A stretch of DNA of 64,000 nucleotides from Spirosoma radiotolerans (GCF_000974425.1 NZ_CP010429.1:5007501-5071500), one strand, 5' to 3'; counted from the first letter of the stretch, positions 9,501 through 17,876 are shown. The notes: generated from the sequence alone by a model not told the origin. Made by a program: numbers and translations.

Positions 9501-10214
9501 CAGGAGGAAATCAACGCAGCGAACGCGCAGGCACAACAGAAGACGGGTAATACCAGTGCTGTTTACCAGAGTGATGTGGCCGTGGGCCGGTTCCGCTACG
9601 CCGACGTGAACGGCGATGGCCAAATTACCGAAGCCGACCGCACTTTCCTGGGCAACCCAAACCCGAAGTTCAGCTACGGTCTGAACCTGGGGGCGACTTA
9701 TAAGAAGTTCGATTTCAGCATCTTCTTCTACGGTACGCAGGGCAACGACATCTGGAACAACGTACGCTGGTGGACCGATTTCAACGCCAACTTCCAGGGT
9801 GCCAAGAGCCAGACCGCTCTGTATGATTCCTGGACACCGGAAAACCACGATGCCAAAGCACCGATCCAGGAAACGGTTGGTTCGTTCAGTTCGTCTAACG
9901 TACCCAACTCTTATTTCGTCGAAAATGGCTCGTACCTGCGGGCTAAAAACGCGCAGCTCGGCTACACGCTGCCCGCCAACACGCTGAAAAAGCTGGGTAT
10001 CGAGCGCCTGCGGGTTTATGTTCAGTCGGCCAACCTGTTTACGATCACCAAATACTCGGGTCTGGATCCTGAGATTGGCACTACGGCCAACACGAACAAC
10101 AGTTCGGGCGGTAGTTTGAATCAATCGTTCTCGAACACCACTTCGTTCGGTATCGACGAGGGCGTGTATCCTAACCAGCGTCAGTTTTTATTCGGTCTGA
10201 ACGTGACGTTTTAA
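6576..10214 (+). CDS. SusC/RagA-family TonB-linked outer membrane transporter with STN domain
   Basis: A 1212-residue TonB-dependent transporter. Residues 1-39 form a long signal peptide; about 45-118 are an STN domain (LSNLTIEQAISRIGKEADVK) that receives FecR contact. About 143-206 form a carboxypeptidase-D-like beta sandwich (VTGRVLDEKGTGLPGATILV), followed by the TonB-box region SEVVVVGYGTQRKKDLTGAV and plug domain (to about residue 340), with the SusC hallmark LYVVDGVPTQNINDINPNDV. The remainder is a 22-strand barrel ending in FGLNVTF with the aromatic C-terminal residue expected for BAM assembly. It works with the SusD lipoprotein encoded 20 bases downstream to import a ligand too large for porins. 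The ligand is unknown: no glycoside hydrolase or protease lies beside it. Confidence 0.95.
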   Translation: MTIRIQKQQKLLKIMRVSFYLFFVVTAFATIARAHDTYGQELLNRRVSLQLSNLTIEQAISRIGKEADVKFMYNPRIFTQQRISSLTFTNERLSEVLNAVLGPAAINYEVGGKTIILKRAADASSTSSRAVADPNVEKPVPPITVTGRVLDEKGTGLPGATILVKGTANVGTATDADGRFTLNVPDGNGTLVISSISYTTQEVAINNRTTLPDIQLASDVKSLSEVVVVGYGTQRKKDLTGAVSVVNVTELQQQPTAQITNQLQGRASGVTVLGSGQPGEAPQIRIRGLNTFGNNQPLYVVDGVPTQNINDINPNDVASMQVLKDAGSASIYGSRAANGVIIITTRRGNGKVKVQYDAYYGTQIPKGGNVWHLLNPQETAQLKFNALRNANPNAAINDPLYGSGTTPVLPDYIAPQGAKEGDPSVDPSRYNVNPTYNDASQYNAFNRITRANKTGTDWFHEIFKAAPIMSHNLAVSGGGPQGNYLFSFNYFNQQGTLINTYLKRYTIRSNSQYNLRENIRVGENIAFSVSDNPRVNALQEGSAIGMAFREQPIIPVYDIAGNYAGGYGQGLGNANNPVAVQQRTVNNRGLNNRLFGNMYAEVDFLKDFTARTSFGGEIYMGNFHSFTYPTYENQENTTTNSYTENTFNGSNWTWTNTVQYQHNFNNTHDLKVLVGTEAYQNQGRNVGGTTQSYFSFDPNFTNLSTGSGTPTNYSNRYADALFSLIGRVDYSLKDKYLFGATIRRDGSSRFLNYQYGWFPAVSAGWRISQENFMSGLTWLNDLKIRGGYGIMGNQLNVDPANAYTTYGGDRTSSYYAISGSNSANSLGFQRTRIGNPDARWEKNINANIGFDASLWKGKLDLTVDYYNKQVRDLLYTLELAGTAGLGTAPAVNVARMRNQGLDIAASSAINVSSDLKLTGTLTFTTYNNKIVSLADGIDYFDQEGRRFNGSYIVRNAVGHSIGQFFGYKTAGFWNSQEEINAANAQAQQKTGNTSAVYQSDVAVGRFRYADVNGDGQITEADRTFLGNPNPKFSYGLNLGATYKKFDFSIFFYGTQGNDIWNNVRWWTDFNANFQGAKSQTALYDSWTPENHDAKAPIQETVGSFSSSNVPNSYFVENGSYLRAKNAQLGYTLPANTLKKLGIERLRVYVQSANLFTITKYSGLDPEIGTTANTNNSSGGSLNQSFSNTTSFGIDEGVYPNQRQFLFGLNVTF

Positions 10215-10234
10215 CTCGTATTATCTCAACACAA

Positions 10235-12040
10235 ATGAAAGTAGCACAGTATATAACGATCATGGCTGTTACGGCCGTTGGATTGACAGTCAACGGTTGC
10301 CAACACAGCCTGGAAATACCGGCTCAGGGTGCCCTGAGCGATCAGGTACTAGCCACTCGAGCTGGGGTAGACGCCCTGCTGACGGGTGCCTATGCCGCTC
10401 TGGATGGCCAGTATAACAACGGTTCGGCCCTGAACCTGAGCGGCTCAGATGCCTGGCAGGCGTCGCCCAGTAACTGGGTATACGGTAGCGTTGCCGGGGG
10501 CGAGGCTCATAAAGGAAGCGACGGTAGTGATCAACCGGCTATCGATGCCATCGCCAAATTTACGACCGACGCCAGCAACGGCTTTTTTAATGGAAAATGG
10601 CGTACGGTATACGAAGGGGTCAACCGAACAAACTCGACCTTACGTCTGCTGGGGCAGGCAACGACTATTTCGGATGCCGACCGGGCTCTGTTGGCCGCTC
10701 AGGCCCGTTTCCTGCGGGGACATTACTACTTCGAGCTGAAGCGGATGTTCAACAGAGTACCCTGGATTGACGAAACAGTTGAAACAACAGCTGCCAGTGC
10801 CCAGACAAACACGGAGGATATCTGGCCAAAAATTGAGGCTGATTTCAAATACGCAGTCGATAATTTACCCGCTACGCAATCGGAAGTAGGACGGGTCAAC
10901 AAGTGGGCTGCCATGACCTATCTGGCCAAGACGTATCTGTACGAACACAAATACGCCGAAGCGAAAGCCCTCTTTGATCAGGTAATTAGTCAGGGCGTAA
11001 CCAGCAACGGGTTGAAATACGCGCTGATGACCCGATTCCACGACAACTTCGATGCAGCTACAGAAAACAATTCTGAATCTGTTTTCCAGATTCAGATGGT
11101 GGCTAATGATGGAACGGGAACGATTGCCAATGCCAACCAGGGCGATATGCTGAACTTCCCGTACGGGAACAGCCCTTTCCGGTGCTGTGGATTTTTTCAG
11201 CCTTCGCAGGATCTGGCTAACTCGTACCGGACCGATGCGACGGGTCTGCCTTACCTGAGTGATTACAATAGTCACCCGGTGAAAAACGATCAGGGCATTG
11301 CATCGACTCAGCCCTTTACGCCCGATGCCGGACCGCTGGACCCCCGCATCGACTGGACGATTGGTCGCCGGGGTCTGCCCTATCTGGATTGGGGTAACCA
11401 CCCAGGCGCCGACTGGATTCGGAGCCCAGGTCAAACGTATGCGGGTCCTTACTCGCCCAAGAAAAACATTTATATGCAGGCAACGCAGGATCAGTACGCC
11501 GATAACCATTCCTGGGCACCGGGCACGGCCATTAACTGGAATATTATTCGTTATGCAGATGTATTGCTGATGGCCGCTGAAGCGGAAGCCAATTTGGGTA
11601 ACCTGCCACAGGCGCAAACGTATGTGAATCAGGTACGGGCGCGGGCCGCGAATCCGGTCAATTTCGTCTACAGATACGCAGATGATACCAAACCCCTGGC
11701 CGGTTATTCAACAACGCCCGCAGCTAACTACAAAGTTGCGGTGTATCCAGCGGGCGCATTTGCCGGTTTAGGAAAGACAGGTGCGCTGAATGCCATTTAC
11801 TTCGAACGCAAACTGGAATTAGCGACAGAAGGTCACCGCTTCTTCGACCTGGTTCGTTGGGGTGTCGCTGAGAGCGAACTGAACAAATACTTCAGCTACG
11901 AAAGCACCATCACAACGGATATTCGGGGTGGCCGCTTTATTGCCGGGAAAAATGACTATTACCCCATTCCACAACGGCAGATTGACCTGAGCACATCGGG
12001 CGGCAAGTCAACACTGACTCAGAATCCAGGGTATAATTAA
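10235..12040 (+). CDS. RagB/SusD-family nutrient-binding outer membrane lipoprotein
   Basis: A 601-residue surface lipoprotein paired with the preceding SusC. The signal peptide ends in the lipobox with Cys22 (TVNGC). The N-terminal SusD-like part carries TPR-type helices, for example AQARFLRGHYYFELKRMF and TYLAKTYLYEHKYAEAKALF, and the C-terminal RagB/SusD domain contains YADVLLMAAEAEANLG, FERKLELATEGHRFFDLVRW and the terminal YYPIPQRQIDLS that marks this family. It caps the SusC barrel and binds ligand. The spacing of 20 bases shows a shared transcript. The palindromic repeat at 12053-12199 lies just after its stop. Confidence 0.95.
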   Translation: MKVAQYITIMAVTAVGLTVNGCQHSLEIPAQGALSDQVLATRAGVDALLTGAYAALDGQYNNGSALNLSGSDAWQASPSNWVYGSVAGGEAHKGSDGSDQPAIDAIAKFTTDASNGFFNGKWRTVYEGVNRTNSTLRLLGQATTISDADRALLAAQARFLRGHYYFELKRMFNRVPWIDETVETTAASAQTNTEDIWPKIEADFKYAVDNLPATQSEVGRVNKWAAMTYLAKTYLYEHKYAEAKALFDQVISQGVTSNGLKYALMTRFHDNFDAATENNSESVFQIQMVANDGTGTIANANQGDMLNFPYGNSPFRCCGFFQPSQDLANSYRTDATGLPYLSDYNSHPVKNDQGIASTQPFTPDAGPLDPRIDWTIGRRGLPYLDWGNHPGADWIRSPGQTYAGPYSPKKNIYMQATQDQYADNHSWAPGTAINWNIIRYADVLLMAAEAEANLGNLPQAQTYVNQVRARAANPVNFVYRYADDTKPLAGYSTTPAANYKVAVYPAGAFAGLGKTGALNAIYFERKLELATEGHRFFDLVRWGVAESELNKYFSYESTITTDIRGGRFIAGKNDYYPIPQRQIDLSTSGGKSTLTQNPGYN

Positions 12041-12052
12041 TTTATGAGCAAT

Positions 12053-12199
12053 TATTTTAACCACAGAGGCACGGAGAACACAGAGGTTTTAAACATAATG
12101 TGAGTAGTGGGTATCAATAAATGATACTGAGTGAATTAAGTGCCGTAGGCACGATATGTTTAAACCCTTTGTGTTCTCCGTACCTCTGTGGTTAAAATT
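12053..12199. repeat. Palindromic multi-arm repeat element (about 147 bp)
   Basis: Two arms of about 44 bases (12054-12097 and 12156-12199) are inverted copies of each other with 3 mismatches; each contains the ACCACAGAGG...ACGGAGAACAC core, a kind of sequence I recall as dispersed in many bacterial genomes. Between the arms are two further hairpins, GTATCA/TGATAC (12111-12127) and GTGCC/GGCAC (12140-12152), so the single strand could fold as a cruciform or cloverleaf. There is no coding capacity. It may be a non-autonomous mobile element or a transcript-end structure behind susD. Confidence 0.75.
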
Positions 12200-12256
12200 T
12201 TTAAAGCAGTCTTTGGACTGCTCTTTTGTTAAATACCCTTGCCAGCTTTTACGCAA

Positions 12257-13795
12257 ATGCAACGACTATCTTTTCTGGTTAAAAAGTTCTGGCTCTTTTC
12301 ATTGTCAGGGCTGTTTATTTTAATAGTCAGTTGTCAATCTGGTAATGACTCATCGACCGCCAAATTACCGGGAGCAACGGAAGGAGAACGATTGGCTCAG
12401 ACCTACTGCGGCCGTTGCCACTTGCCCGTTTCGCCTGATGCCCTGGACAAAGAAACCTGGAGCAAGCATGTTTTACCAGCGATGGCCCTTAAACTGGGGC
12501 TGGAGGTCTGGCAAAAAACGCATTACTATTACCCACCCACGGCCGCTATCTCTCAGGTAGACTGGTTAAAGCTGGTTGATTATTACGAAACGCTGGCTCC
12601 GGCGAAACCCAAAAAGGCAACTCCACCGGTTAAATTGATGACCGACTGGTCTGTTTTCAAACTAATGAAACCCGCCGAACAGACCAACAAACTGGCCACC
12701 ACGACGATGGTCACTTTTGATTCGGCCCGGCATCAACTCTACACCAGCAATGAATCCGACGCTGGCCTGTATCAATGGAATTCAGCTCTGACGCCAACGC
12801 TGATTCAACAGTTGCCCTCTCCGGCCGTTCAGGCCACTTTCACGGCCGATGCATCGGGTTCGCCACGAGTGCAGCTTACGTGCATCGGAACGATGCTGGC
12901 TGTTGACCGGCCCTCAGGCGAACTTCTGGACATTGGCCTGGACAAAGCATCGACATCGGCTCCGGTAGTGCTGGCCAGCCAACTCCCCCGCCCGATTCAG
13001 TCTGTTCCCGGCGACTTTTCGAAAGATGGATTGACCGACTGGATTGTTTGCGGATTTGGCCATGAAGCAGGGGCTTTGTATTGGCTCAAACAGCGCCCCG
13101 ATCACACGTTTGAGAAAACGGTTATTAAAGAAGTGGCGGGCGCATCGCAGGTTATATCCGGCGATTTCAATCAGGATGGCTGGCTTGACTTTATGGCGCT
13201 TTTCGCACACGCTGATGAAGGCATCTGGCTATTCACAAATGACCATAAAGGTGGCTTTTCTGAGAAAAATTTACTACGATTTCCGCCTGTTTATGGATCA
13301 ACCAGCTTTCAATTGGTAGACATGAACAAAGACGGCCGTCTGGATATTCTCTATACCTGTGGCGATAACAGCGACTACTCGCGTGTTCTGAAGCCGTTTC
13401 ATGGCGTTTATATCTTTACCAATCAGGGAAGCGGCCAGTACAAACAGACTTATTTTTACCCCATTAATGGCTGTACAAAAGCGATTGCCGCCGACTTTGA
13501 TCTGGATGGTGATCTGGACATAGCCACGATTGCGTTCTTCGGCGATTTAAAAAACAATCCAGCCGAAACGTTTATCTATTTTGAACAGGAGAAACCCGTA
13601 TCATTTATCCCGCATGCCATTCCGGTGAGCCAGTATGGGCGCTGGATTTCTATGGATGCCAGCGATTGGGACCATGACGGCGACGTTGACATCGTACTGG
13701 GAAACTACGCACCGGGTTTCCTGAACGAAGTTCGATTTACACCTACCTGGAATGGTTTTCTGCCGTTTGTTGTACTGGAGAACCGGCGGAAATAA
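12257..13795 (+). CDS. Lipoprotein with CXXCH haem motif and VCBS/FG-GAP repeats
   Basis: A 512-residue lipoprotein (lipobox IVSC, Cys26; counted from the ATG at 12257, preferred over an in-frame TTG at 12239 because the signal peptide then starts cleanly). Residues 51-55 are CGRCH, a c-type haem attachment motif near the mature N-terminus, though no distal Met ligand is obvious. The C-terminal half has five calcium-loop-type repeats: GDFSKDGLTDW, GDFNQDGWLDF, VDMNKDGRLDI, ADFDLDGDLDI and SDWDHDGDVDI, which would form a beta-propeller. It could be a membrane-attached electron-transfer or binding protein at the cell surface. Function and partner are unknown. It follows the susCD pair but is separated by the palindromic element. 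Confidence 0.82.
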   Translation: MQRLSFLVKKFWLFSLSGLFILIVSCQSGNDSSTAKLPGATEGERLAQTYCGRCHLPVSPDALDKETWSKHVLPAMALKLGLEVWQKTHYYYPPTAAISQVDWLKLVDYYETLAPAKPKKATPPVKLMTDWSVFKLMKPAEQTNKLATTTMVTFDSARHQLYTSNESDAGLYQWNSALTPTLIQQLPSPAVQATFTADASGSPRVQLTCIGTMLAVDRPSGELLDIGLDKASTSAPVVLASQLPRPIQSVPGDFSKDGLTDWIVCGFGHEAGALYWLKQRPDHTFEKTVIKEVAGASQVISGDFNQDGWLDFMALFAHADEGIWLFTNDHKGGFSEKNLLRFPPVYGSTSFQLVDMNKDGRLDILYTCGDNSDYSRVLKPFHGVYIFTNQGSGQYKQTYFYPINGCTKAIAADFDLDGDLDIATIAFFGDLKNNPAETFIYFEQEKPVSFIPHAIPVSQYGRWISMDASDWDHDGDVDIVLGNYAPGFLNEVRFTPTWNGFLPFVVLENRRK

Positions 13796-13822
13796 TCCTG
13801 AAACTACGTTCATTCGCAGGCG

Positions 13823-14248
13823 TTAAAGCTGACTGTTTGGGTGCAGGCAGCTCTGCCAATACTCAACGATAAGCTTGAGTTGCTGATTAAGCCCCGAATA
13901 ATCAATGGCTTTCTTATAAAAGCCCTGAACCATGCTATCGTAGGCTTCCTTAATTAACTGGCTGTTAGCGGCTGTTGTCAAATAGACAAACGGAATAGAC
14001 TTGGTCCTTAAATATTCGCTTTCATTGATCTCTCTCCGTAATTCCAGACCATTCATGATGGGCATGTTAATGTCGCACAGGATCAGAAATGGCTGTTCGG
14101 CCGTGGTTCTCAAGTAGTGTAGAGCGGTTTGTCCATTTGAGAAGAAACGAAGTGAGTTGGGAAGGTTTAGCTGCTGAATGACTTGACCAATCAGGTACTG
14201 ATCATCTTCGTCATCCTCAATTGAAATAATGGGCCCCCTTAATGACAT
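13823..14248 (-). CDS. Single-domain response regulator (CheY-like)
   Basis: A 141-residue receiver domain with no output domain. The acidic pocket is IEDDEDD (residues 10-16), the phospho-acceptor is Asp59 in LILCDINMP, the conserved Thr lies in VYLTTAA and the Lys in FYKKA. Such stand-alone receivers in Bacteroidota often relay phosphate from PAS-type hybrid or soluble kinases, or act by protein contact; the multi-PAS kinase at 21217-23631 is a possible but unproven partner. It ends convergently with the VCBS lipoprotein gene, 27 bases apart, and has its own promoter element. Confidence 0.9.
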   Translation of the reverse strand: MSLRGPIISIEDDEDDQYLIGQVIQQLNLPNSLRFFSNGQTALHYLRTTAEQPFLILCDINMPIMNGLELRREINESEYLRTKSIPFVYLTTAANSQLIKEAYDSMVQGFYKKAIDYSGLNQQLKLIVEYWQSCLHPNSQL

Positions 14249-14276
14249 AGGTTGTGTTAATGATACAATTCAAACC

Positions 14277-14284
14277 CAAATGTA
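14277..14284 (-). promoter_or_regulatory. -7 element TACATTTG of the receiver gene
   Basis: On the minus strand this reads TACATTTG, an exact TANNTTTG match. The predicted start near 14270 gives a leader of about 22 bases. A TTTG at 14308-14311 (minus strand) could be the -33 element, though the spacing of 23 bases is a little long. Confidence 0.5.
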
Positions 14285-14506
14285 CGACTGTTCACCGGCT
14301 AAGTACTCAAAGCCTACGAATGCACAGGTGTCTATTACGTTTACAATAAACAAGTAAATTTCCACTAAGACAAGTAGTATGTGCCTGCCGATAGGCGTCT
14401 TCACCCGGTTGCTTGTGCTAATCAATTCCATCAATGAAGAGGCAACATTATTTTTGGCTACCTAGCAGGAAAAATACGCTCCATAACGCTTTACTTAGTT
14501 ATCGTA

Positions 14507-14518
14507 CAAATGCATTTG
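14507..14518. promoter_or_regulatory. Palindrome CAAATGCATTTG upstream of the isomerase gene
   Basis: A perfect 12-bp palindrome 18 bases before the ATG at 14537. Its right half (TGCATTTG) differs from the TANNTTTG element at one position, so it may be a promoter element, an operator overlapping it, or both. The rest of 14249-14536 shows no gene. Confidence 0.35.
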
Positions 14519-14536
14519 CGTTAATCTTATCCGTCT

Positions 14537-15424
14537 ATGTCCGAAGCAGCCACAGTTCCCAACTCAAGTTCAACGTCTCCCATTGGCTTTAATGTATTGG
14601 CCTGGTCGGCCGTTATGTCGGAGAAACTGAATCCAATAACCGAACGCCTGAAGAACATTGGGTATGATGGTATCGAATGCTTTATCGACAATCAGGACGT
14701 GGCCGCTTACCACCGGTTTGGTGATCACCTGACACAACTGGGCTTACAGCGTACGTGCGTGATGGTGGTGGGCCCCGATCAAAATCCGGTCAGCGAATCG
14801 GCCAAAATTCGGGAGCAGGCCGTGAGCTTTTTGAAAGAAGCCATCGACCGGGCACACGCCATGGGCGCTACCGTCATTTGCGGGCCTATGCACTCGGCCT
14901 TTGCTACCTTCAGCCGACGCGAGCCCCAGCCCGACGAATATGCGCGTAGTGCCGAGGTGCTTCATGCTGCTGGCGAACACGCCAAACAGGCAAACATTAT
15001 CCTAGCGCCCGAAGCCTTGAATCGCTTCGAATGCTACCTCTGCAACACCATGAGCCAGTTGCTGGATTTGATACGACAAGCCGACCATCCGAACGTCCGG
15101 GCTATGTTCGATACGCATCATGCCAACATGGAGGAGAAACGTTTTCCGGACGCCATACGTACCATTGCCCCGGTATTGGCCCATGTGCACATCAGCGAAA
15201 ATGACCGCGGCACCCCCGGCGATGGACACATTCCCTGGGATGACACGTTCCGGACGCTGGCTGAATTGAACTACAATGGCTGGATGACCATCGAAGCCTT
15301 CACCCGGAATGACATTGATTTTGCCAATTCGATCAATGTATGGCGGGAATACAACGACCCCTGGAACATTGCCGAAAATGGGTTAAAGTTTATTCAGGAG
15401 ATGCAGGCTAAATACGCCCGATAA
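14537..15424 (+). CDS. Sugar phosphate isomerase/epimerase family protein (TIM barrel)
   Basis: A 295-residue member of the AP-endonuclease-2/xylose-isomerase-like TIM-barrel family. Metal-site residues appear in order: IECFIDN, GPMHSAF, LAPEALNRFECYL, MFDTHHANMEE, HVHISENDRGTPGDGHIPW and MTIEAF, matching the Glu, Asp, His, Glu pattern of D-tagatose/D-psicose 3-epimerases and related keto-sugar epimerases. It most likely interconverts a free or phosphorylated ketose, but substrate assignment is not possible. A perfect 12-bp palindrome CAAATGCATTTG lies at 14507-14518, 18 bases before the start, and contains a near-match to the -7 element (TGCATTTG). It stands alone. Confidence 0.88.
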   Translation: MSEAATVPNSSSTSPIGFNVLAWSAVMSEKLNPITERLKNIGYDGIECFIDNQDVAAYHRFGDHLTQLGLQRTCVMVVGPDQNPVSESAKIREQAVSFLKEAIDRAHAMGATVICGPMHSAFATFSRREPQPDEYARSAEVLHAAGEHAKQANIILAPEALNRFECYLCNTMSQLLDLIRQADHPNVRAMFDTHHANMEEKRFPDAIRTIAPVLAHVHISENDRGTPGDGHIPWDDTFRTLAELNYNGWMTIEAFTRNDIDFANSINVWREYNDPWNIAENGLKFIQEMQAKYAR

Positions 15425-15665
15425 GTTGGTCCGGAAGGCTATGTATCGCAATCTAGTTCGGGATATTTCATTACTTGATACTACTTACCTGCATTGAGCA
15501 ATTTCCAGGAATCGTGGGCCAAAATAACCGTTTGATTGAGGTATAACAAATAGCCTTTCCACAGTCAGTGAGAACACGAACTGCTCATACGTCAGCCAGA
15601 TTTGCCTTTAAATGTGCTATCTGTGAGGACACCGACCGTGGGAAAAACCTTTGTTAACGCCTGTA

Positions 15666-15687
15666 AGGGCTGTGAGAAAACAGCCCT
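15666..15687 (-). terminator. Hairpin after the catalase gene
   Basis: AGGGCTGT (15666-15673) pairs with ACAGCCCT (15680-15687) around a 6-base loop, 36 bases beyond the catalase stop in its direction of transcription. There is no clear T-tract. The 298-base gap between the convergent isomerase and catalase genes (15425-15722) otherwise shows nothing I can support. Confidence 0.4.
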
Positions 15688-15722
15688 CACGGACGTCTTA
15701 ATCACTCGATATATTCGCAGGT

Positions 15723-17876
15723 TTACACCAGCGTTTTCTCCCGGCTCCAGAAACGGTGCTCCCCAATGGCCTCAATGAATTTTTGGGGGACAGCCTCAGC
15801 GTTGGTGCCTTCACCAGTGATGACACCCTCGCTGCTCAACAGCTTCTCGGCTCCCCCATTAGCGGCTGCTTTCAGGAGGTCAACTCCTTCGGCGGTGGCA
15901 GCAATGGGTTTACAGTGCATGAAGGCTTCGTGGACGAACCGGACCGCGTCAGCTTCCTGCAACAATGAGTTGACACTGGTCTGACCGCCGGGCACATAAA
16001 CGGCATCGAATAACACCGAGGCCGTTGTCTGTAAACTAGCGTCGATTTTAACGGCCTCACCCGTTGAGGTTTTAAGCTTACCCAGCCGGGGAGCTACGAT
16101 AGCAATCACGGCCTCTTCGGCCGACAGCGCCTGTTTTATCACGTCAAATTCGGTGTTATCTACGCCATCGGCAGCCAAAATCGCTACCTGGCGCGTCTTG
16201 ATGCCTACTTTGGGCGGGTTAGCCATACTCAGCGCTGCCGACTGACCTACATCCGTACGGGCGGTGGTTGGTTGATAATCAGCGGGGTTAGCATCAGCCG
16301 GAACACCCTTATTTAACTGAACGCCCTGAGCTGATGGTACTGTCAGCCCCAGCCCTTCGCCCACCAGCGTAGCCAGCGTCGTGTCGACCTGGGCGAGGTG
16401 AATCAGCATGCGTTCCCGAATTTCTTCCACGGCCACTTTGCCTAACTCGAACCGTAGTGCTTTCACAATGTGCGTTTTCTCCGTGTCCGACTGGCTATTC
16501 CAGAACAGTTTAGCCTGGCTGTAATGATCTCTGAAACTTTTGCTCCGGGCGCGCACCTTATGGCCGTCAATTCGTTCAGCATAGCTCGCAAAACCACCTT
16601 CACTCTCCTTAGCCTGTGCGGGAGAATCGGCATTGATACCATTTGGGCTATAGCTGGTGCGACCCACGTTGATCGTTTGCCGCATATGGCCGTCACGCTG
16701 TCCATTGTGTACCGGTGCGATGGGCCGGTTAATGGGGATTTCGTGAAAATTTGGTCCACCCAAACGCTTCAACTGGGTATCGGTATAGGAAAACAAACGC
16801 CCCTGCAAAAGCGGATCGTTGGTAAAATCGAGACCGGGAACCAGATGCCCCAGGTGAAACGCCACCTGCTCCGTTTCGGCAAAGTAATTGTCGGGATTGC
16901 GGTTGAGTACCATCTTTCCGATGCGCTGAACCGGCACCAGTTCTTCGGGGATAATCTTCGTCGCATCCAGCAAATCGAAGTCGAATTTGTGTTCGTCTTC
17001 TTCGGCCACAATCTGAACGCCCAGTTCCCATTCCGGATAAGCCCCGCCTTCGATAGAATCCCATAAATCGCGCCGGTGAAAATCGGGGTCACGACCCGAA
17101 ATAAGCTGGGCTTCGTCCCAAACCACCGAATGAACACCCAGCAACGGTTTCCAATGGAATTTTACGAAGCTCGACTTACCCTCGCCATTAATGAATCGGA
17201 ACGTATGAACCCCAAAGCCCTCCATCATGCGGTAACTCCGGGGAATAGCTCGGTCCGACATGACCCACATAATCATGTGCATCGATTCGGGCGTTATGGA
17301 GATAAAATCCCAGAAGGTATCGTGTGCCGAAGCCGCCTGTGGAATCTCGTTGTTAGGCTCCGGTTTTACGGCGTGCACAAAGTCAGGAAACTTGATGGAA
17401 TCCTGAATAAAGAAGACTGGCATGTTGTTGCCAACCAGGTCGAAGTTACCTTCTTCGGTATAAAATTTAACGGCAAAGCCCCGTACATCACGGGCCAGAT
17501 CGGATGAGCCGCGCGAACCAGCCACAGTAGAGAAACGCACGAACACGGGCGTTTTTACGGAAGGGTCCTGTAGGAATTTGGCTTTTGTTAAACCGGCCTG
17601 CGGTTCATAAACCTGAAAGTAACCGTGGGCAGCAGCCCCTCGGGCATGGACAATCCGTTCGGGAATACGCTCATGATCGAAGTGCGTAATTTTTTCCCGA
17701 AGGATAAAATCTTCCAGCAGCGTGGCCCCTCTGGGTCCGGTTTTTAAGGAGTTCTGATCGTCGTTAACCCGCAGGCCCTGGTTAGTGGTCAGGAATTCGC
17801 CCGTGCTGTATTCCCGGTTCTGCTCCAGTTCGTCAAGTTTATCGTTTGTGTTGGTTCGGTTTTGTTCTGTACTCAT
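15723..17876 (-). CDS. katE: Large-subunit catalase, HPII type
   Basis: A 717-residue monofunctional haem catalase of the large-subunit clade, disproportionating hydrogen peroxide in the cytoplasm. The catalytic His lies in ERIVHARGAAAHGYF, the catalytic Asn in LVGNNMPVFF, with RFSTVAGSRGSSDLARDVRG between them, and the proximal haem-ligand Tyr in LFSYTDTQLKRLG. From about residue 560 a DJ-1/PfpI-like (class I glutamine amidotransferase) domain follows (RQVAILAADGVDNTEFDVIK, VYVPGGQTS), as in E. coli KatE (753 residues). It is a single gene; no OxyR or ferritin-type Dps gene is adjacent. The N-terminal 40 residues are polar, as usual for the arm that wraps the tetramer. Confidence 0.96.
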   Translation of the reverse strand: MSTEQNRTNTNDKLDELEQNREYSTGEFLTTNQGLRVNDDQNSLKTGPRGATLLEDFILREKITHFDHERIPERIVHARGAAAHGYFQVYEPQAGLTKAKFLQDPSVKTPVFVRFSTVAGSRGSSDLARDVRGFAVKFYTEEGNFDLVGNNMPVFFIQDSIKFPDFVHAVKPEPNNEIPQAASAHDTFWDFISITPESMHMIMWVMSDRAIPRSYRMMEGFGVHTFRFINGEGKSSFVKFHWKPLLGVHSVVWDEAQLISGRDPDFHRRDLWDSIEGGAYPEWELGVQIVAEEDEHKFDFDLLDATKIIPEELVPVQRIGKMVLNRNPDNYFAETEQVAFHLGHLVPGLDFTNDPLLQGRLFSYTDTQLKRLGGPNFHEIPINRPIAPVHNGQRDGHMRQTINVGRTSYSPNGINADSPAQAKESEGGFASYAERIDGHKVRARSKSFRDHYSQAKLFWNSQSDTEKTHIVKALRFELGKVAVEEIRERMLIHLAQVDTTLATLVGEGLGLTVPSAQGVQLNKGVPADANPADYQPTTARTDVGQSAALSMANPPKVGIKTRQVAILAADGVDNTEFDVIKQALSAEEAVIAIVAPRLGKLKTSTGEAVKIDASLQTTASVLFDAVYVPGGQTSVNSLLQEADAVRFVHEAFMHCKPIAATAEGVDLLKAAANGGAEKLLSSEGVITGEGTNAEAVPQKFIEAIGEHRFWSREKTLV

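Noticed and set aside
9228-10124. 298-codon open frame antisense to the SusC barrel
   Set aside because: It lies wholly opposite a strongly supported gene, with Val/Arg-rich composition typical of a reverse-frame shadow in GC-balanced coding DNA.
10865-11617. 250-codon open frame antisense to susD
   Set aside because: Fully covered by the SusD gene; no plausible start signal or motif.
4599-13795. Calling the SusCD region a polysaccharide utilisation locus
   Set aside because: No glycoside hydrolase, polysaccharide lyase or sulfatase gene is present beside the SusCD pair, so a carbohydrate substrate is not supported.
14280-14357. 25-codon ORF between the receiver and isomerase genes
   Set aside because: Overlaps the predicted receiver promoter on the other strand and has no supporting signal.
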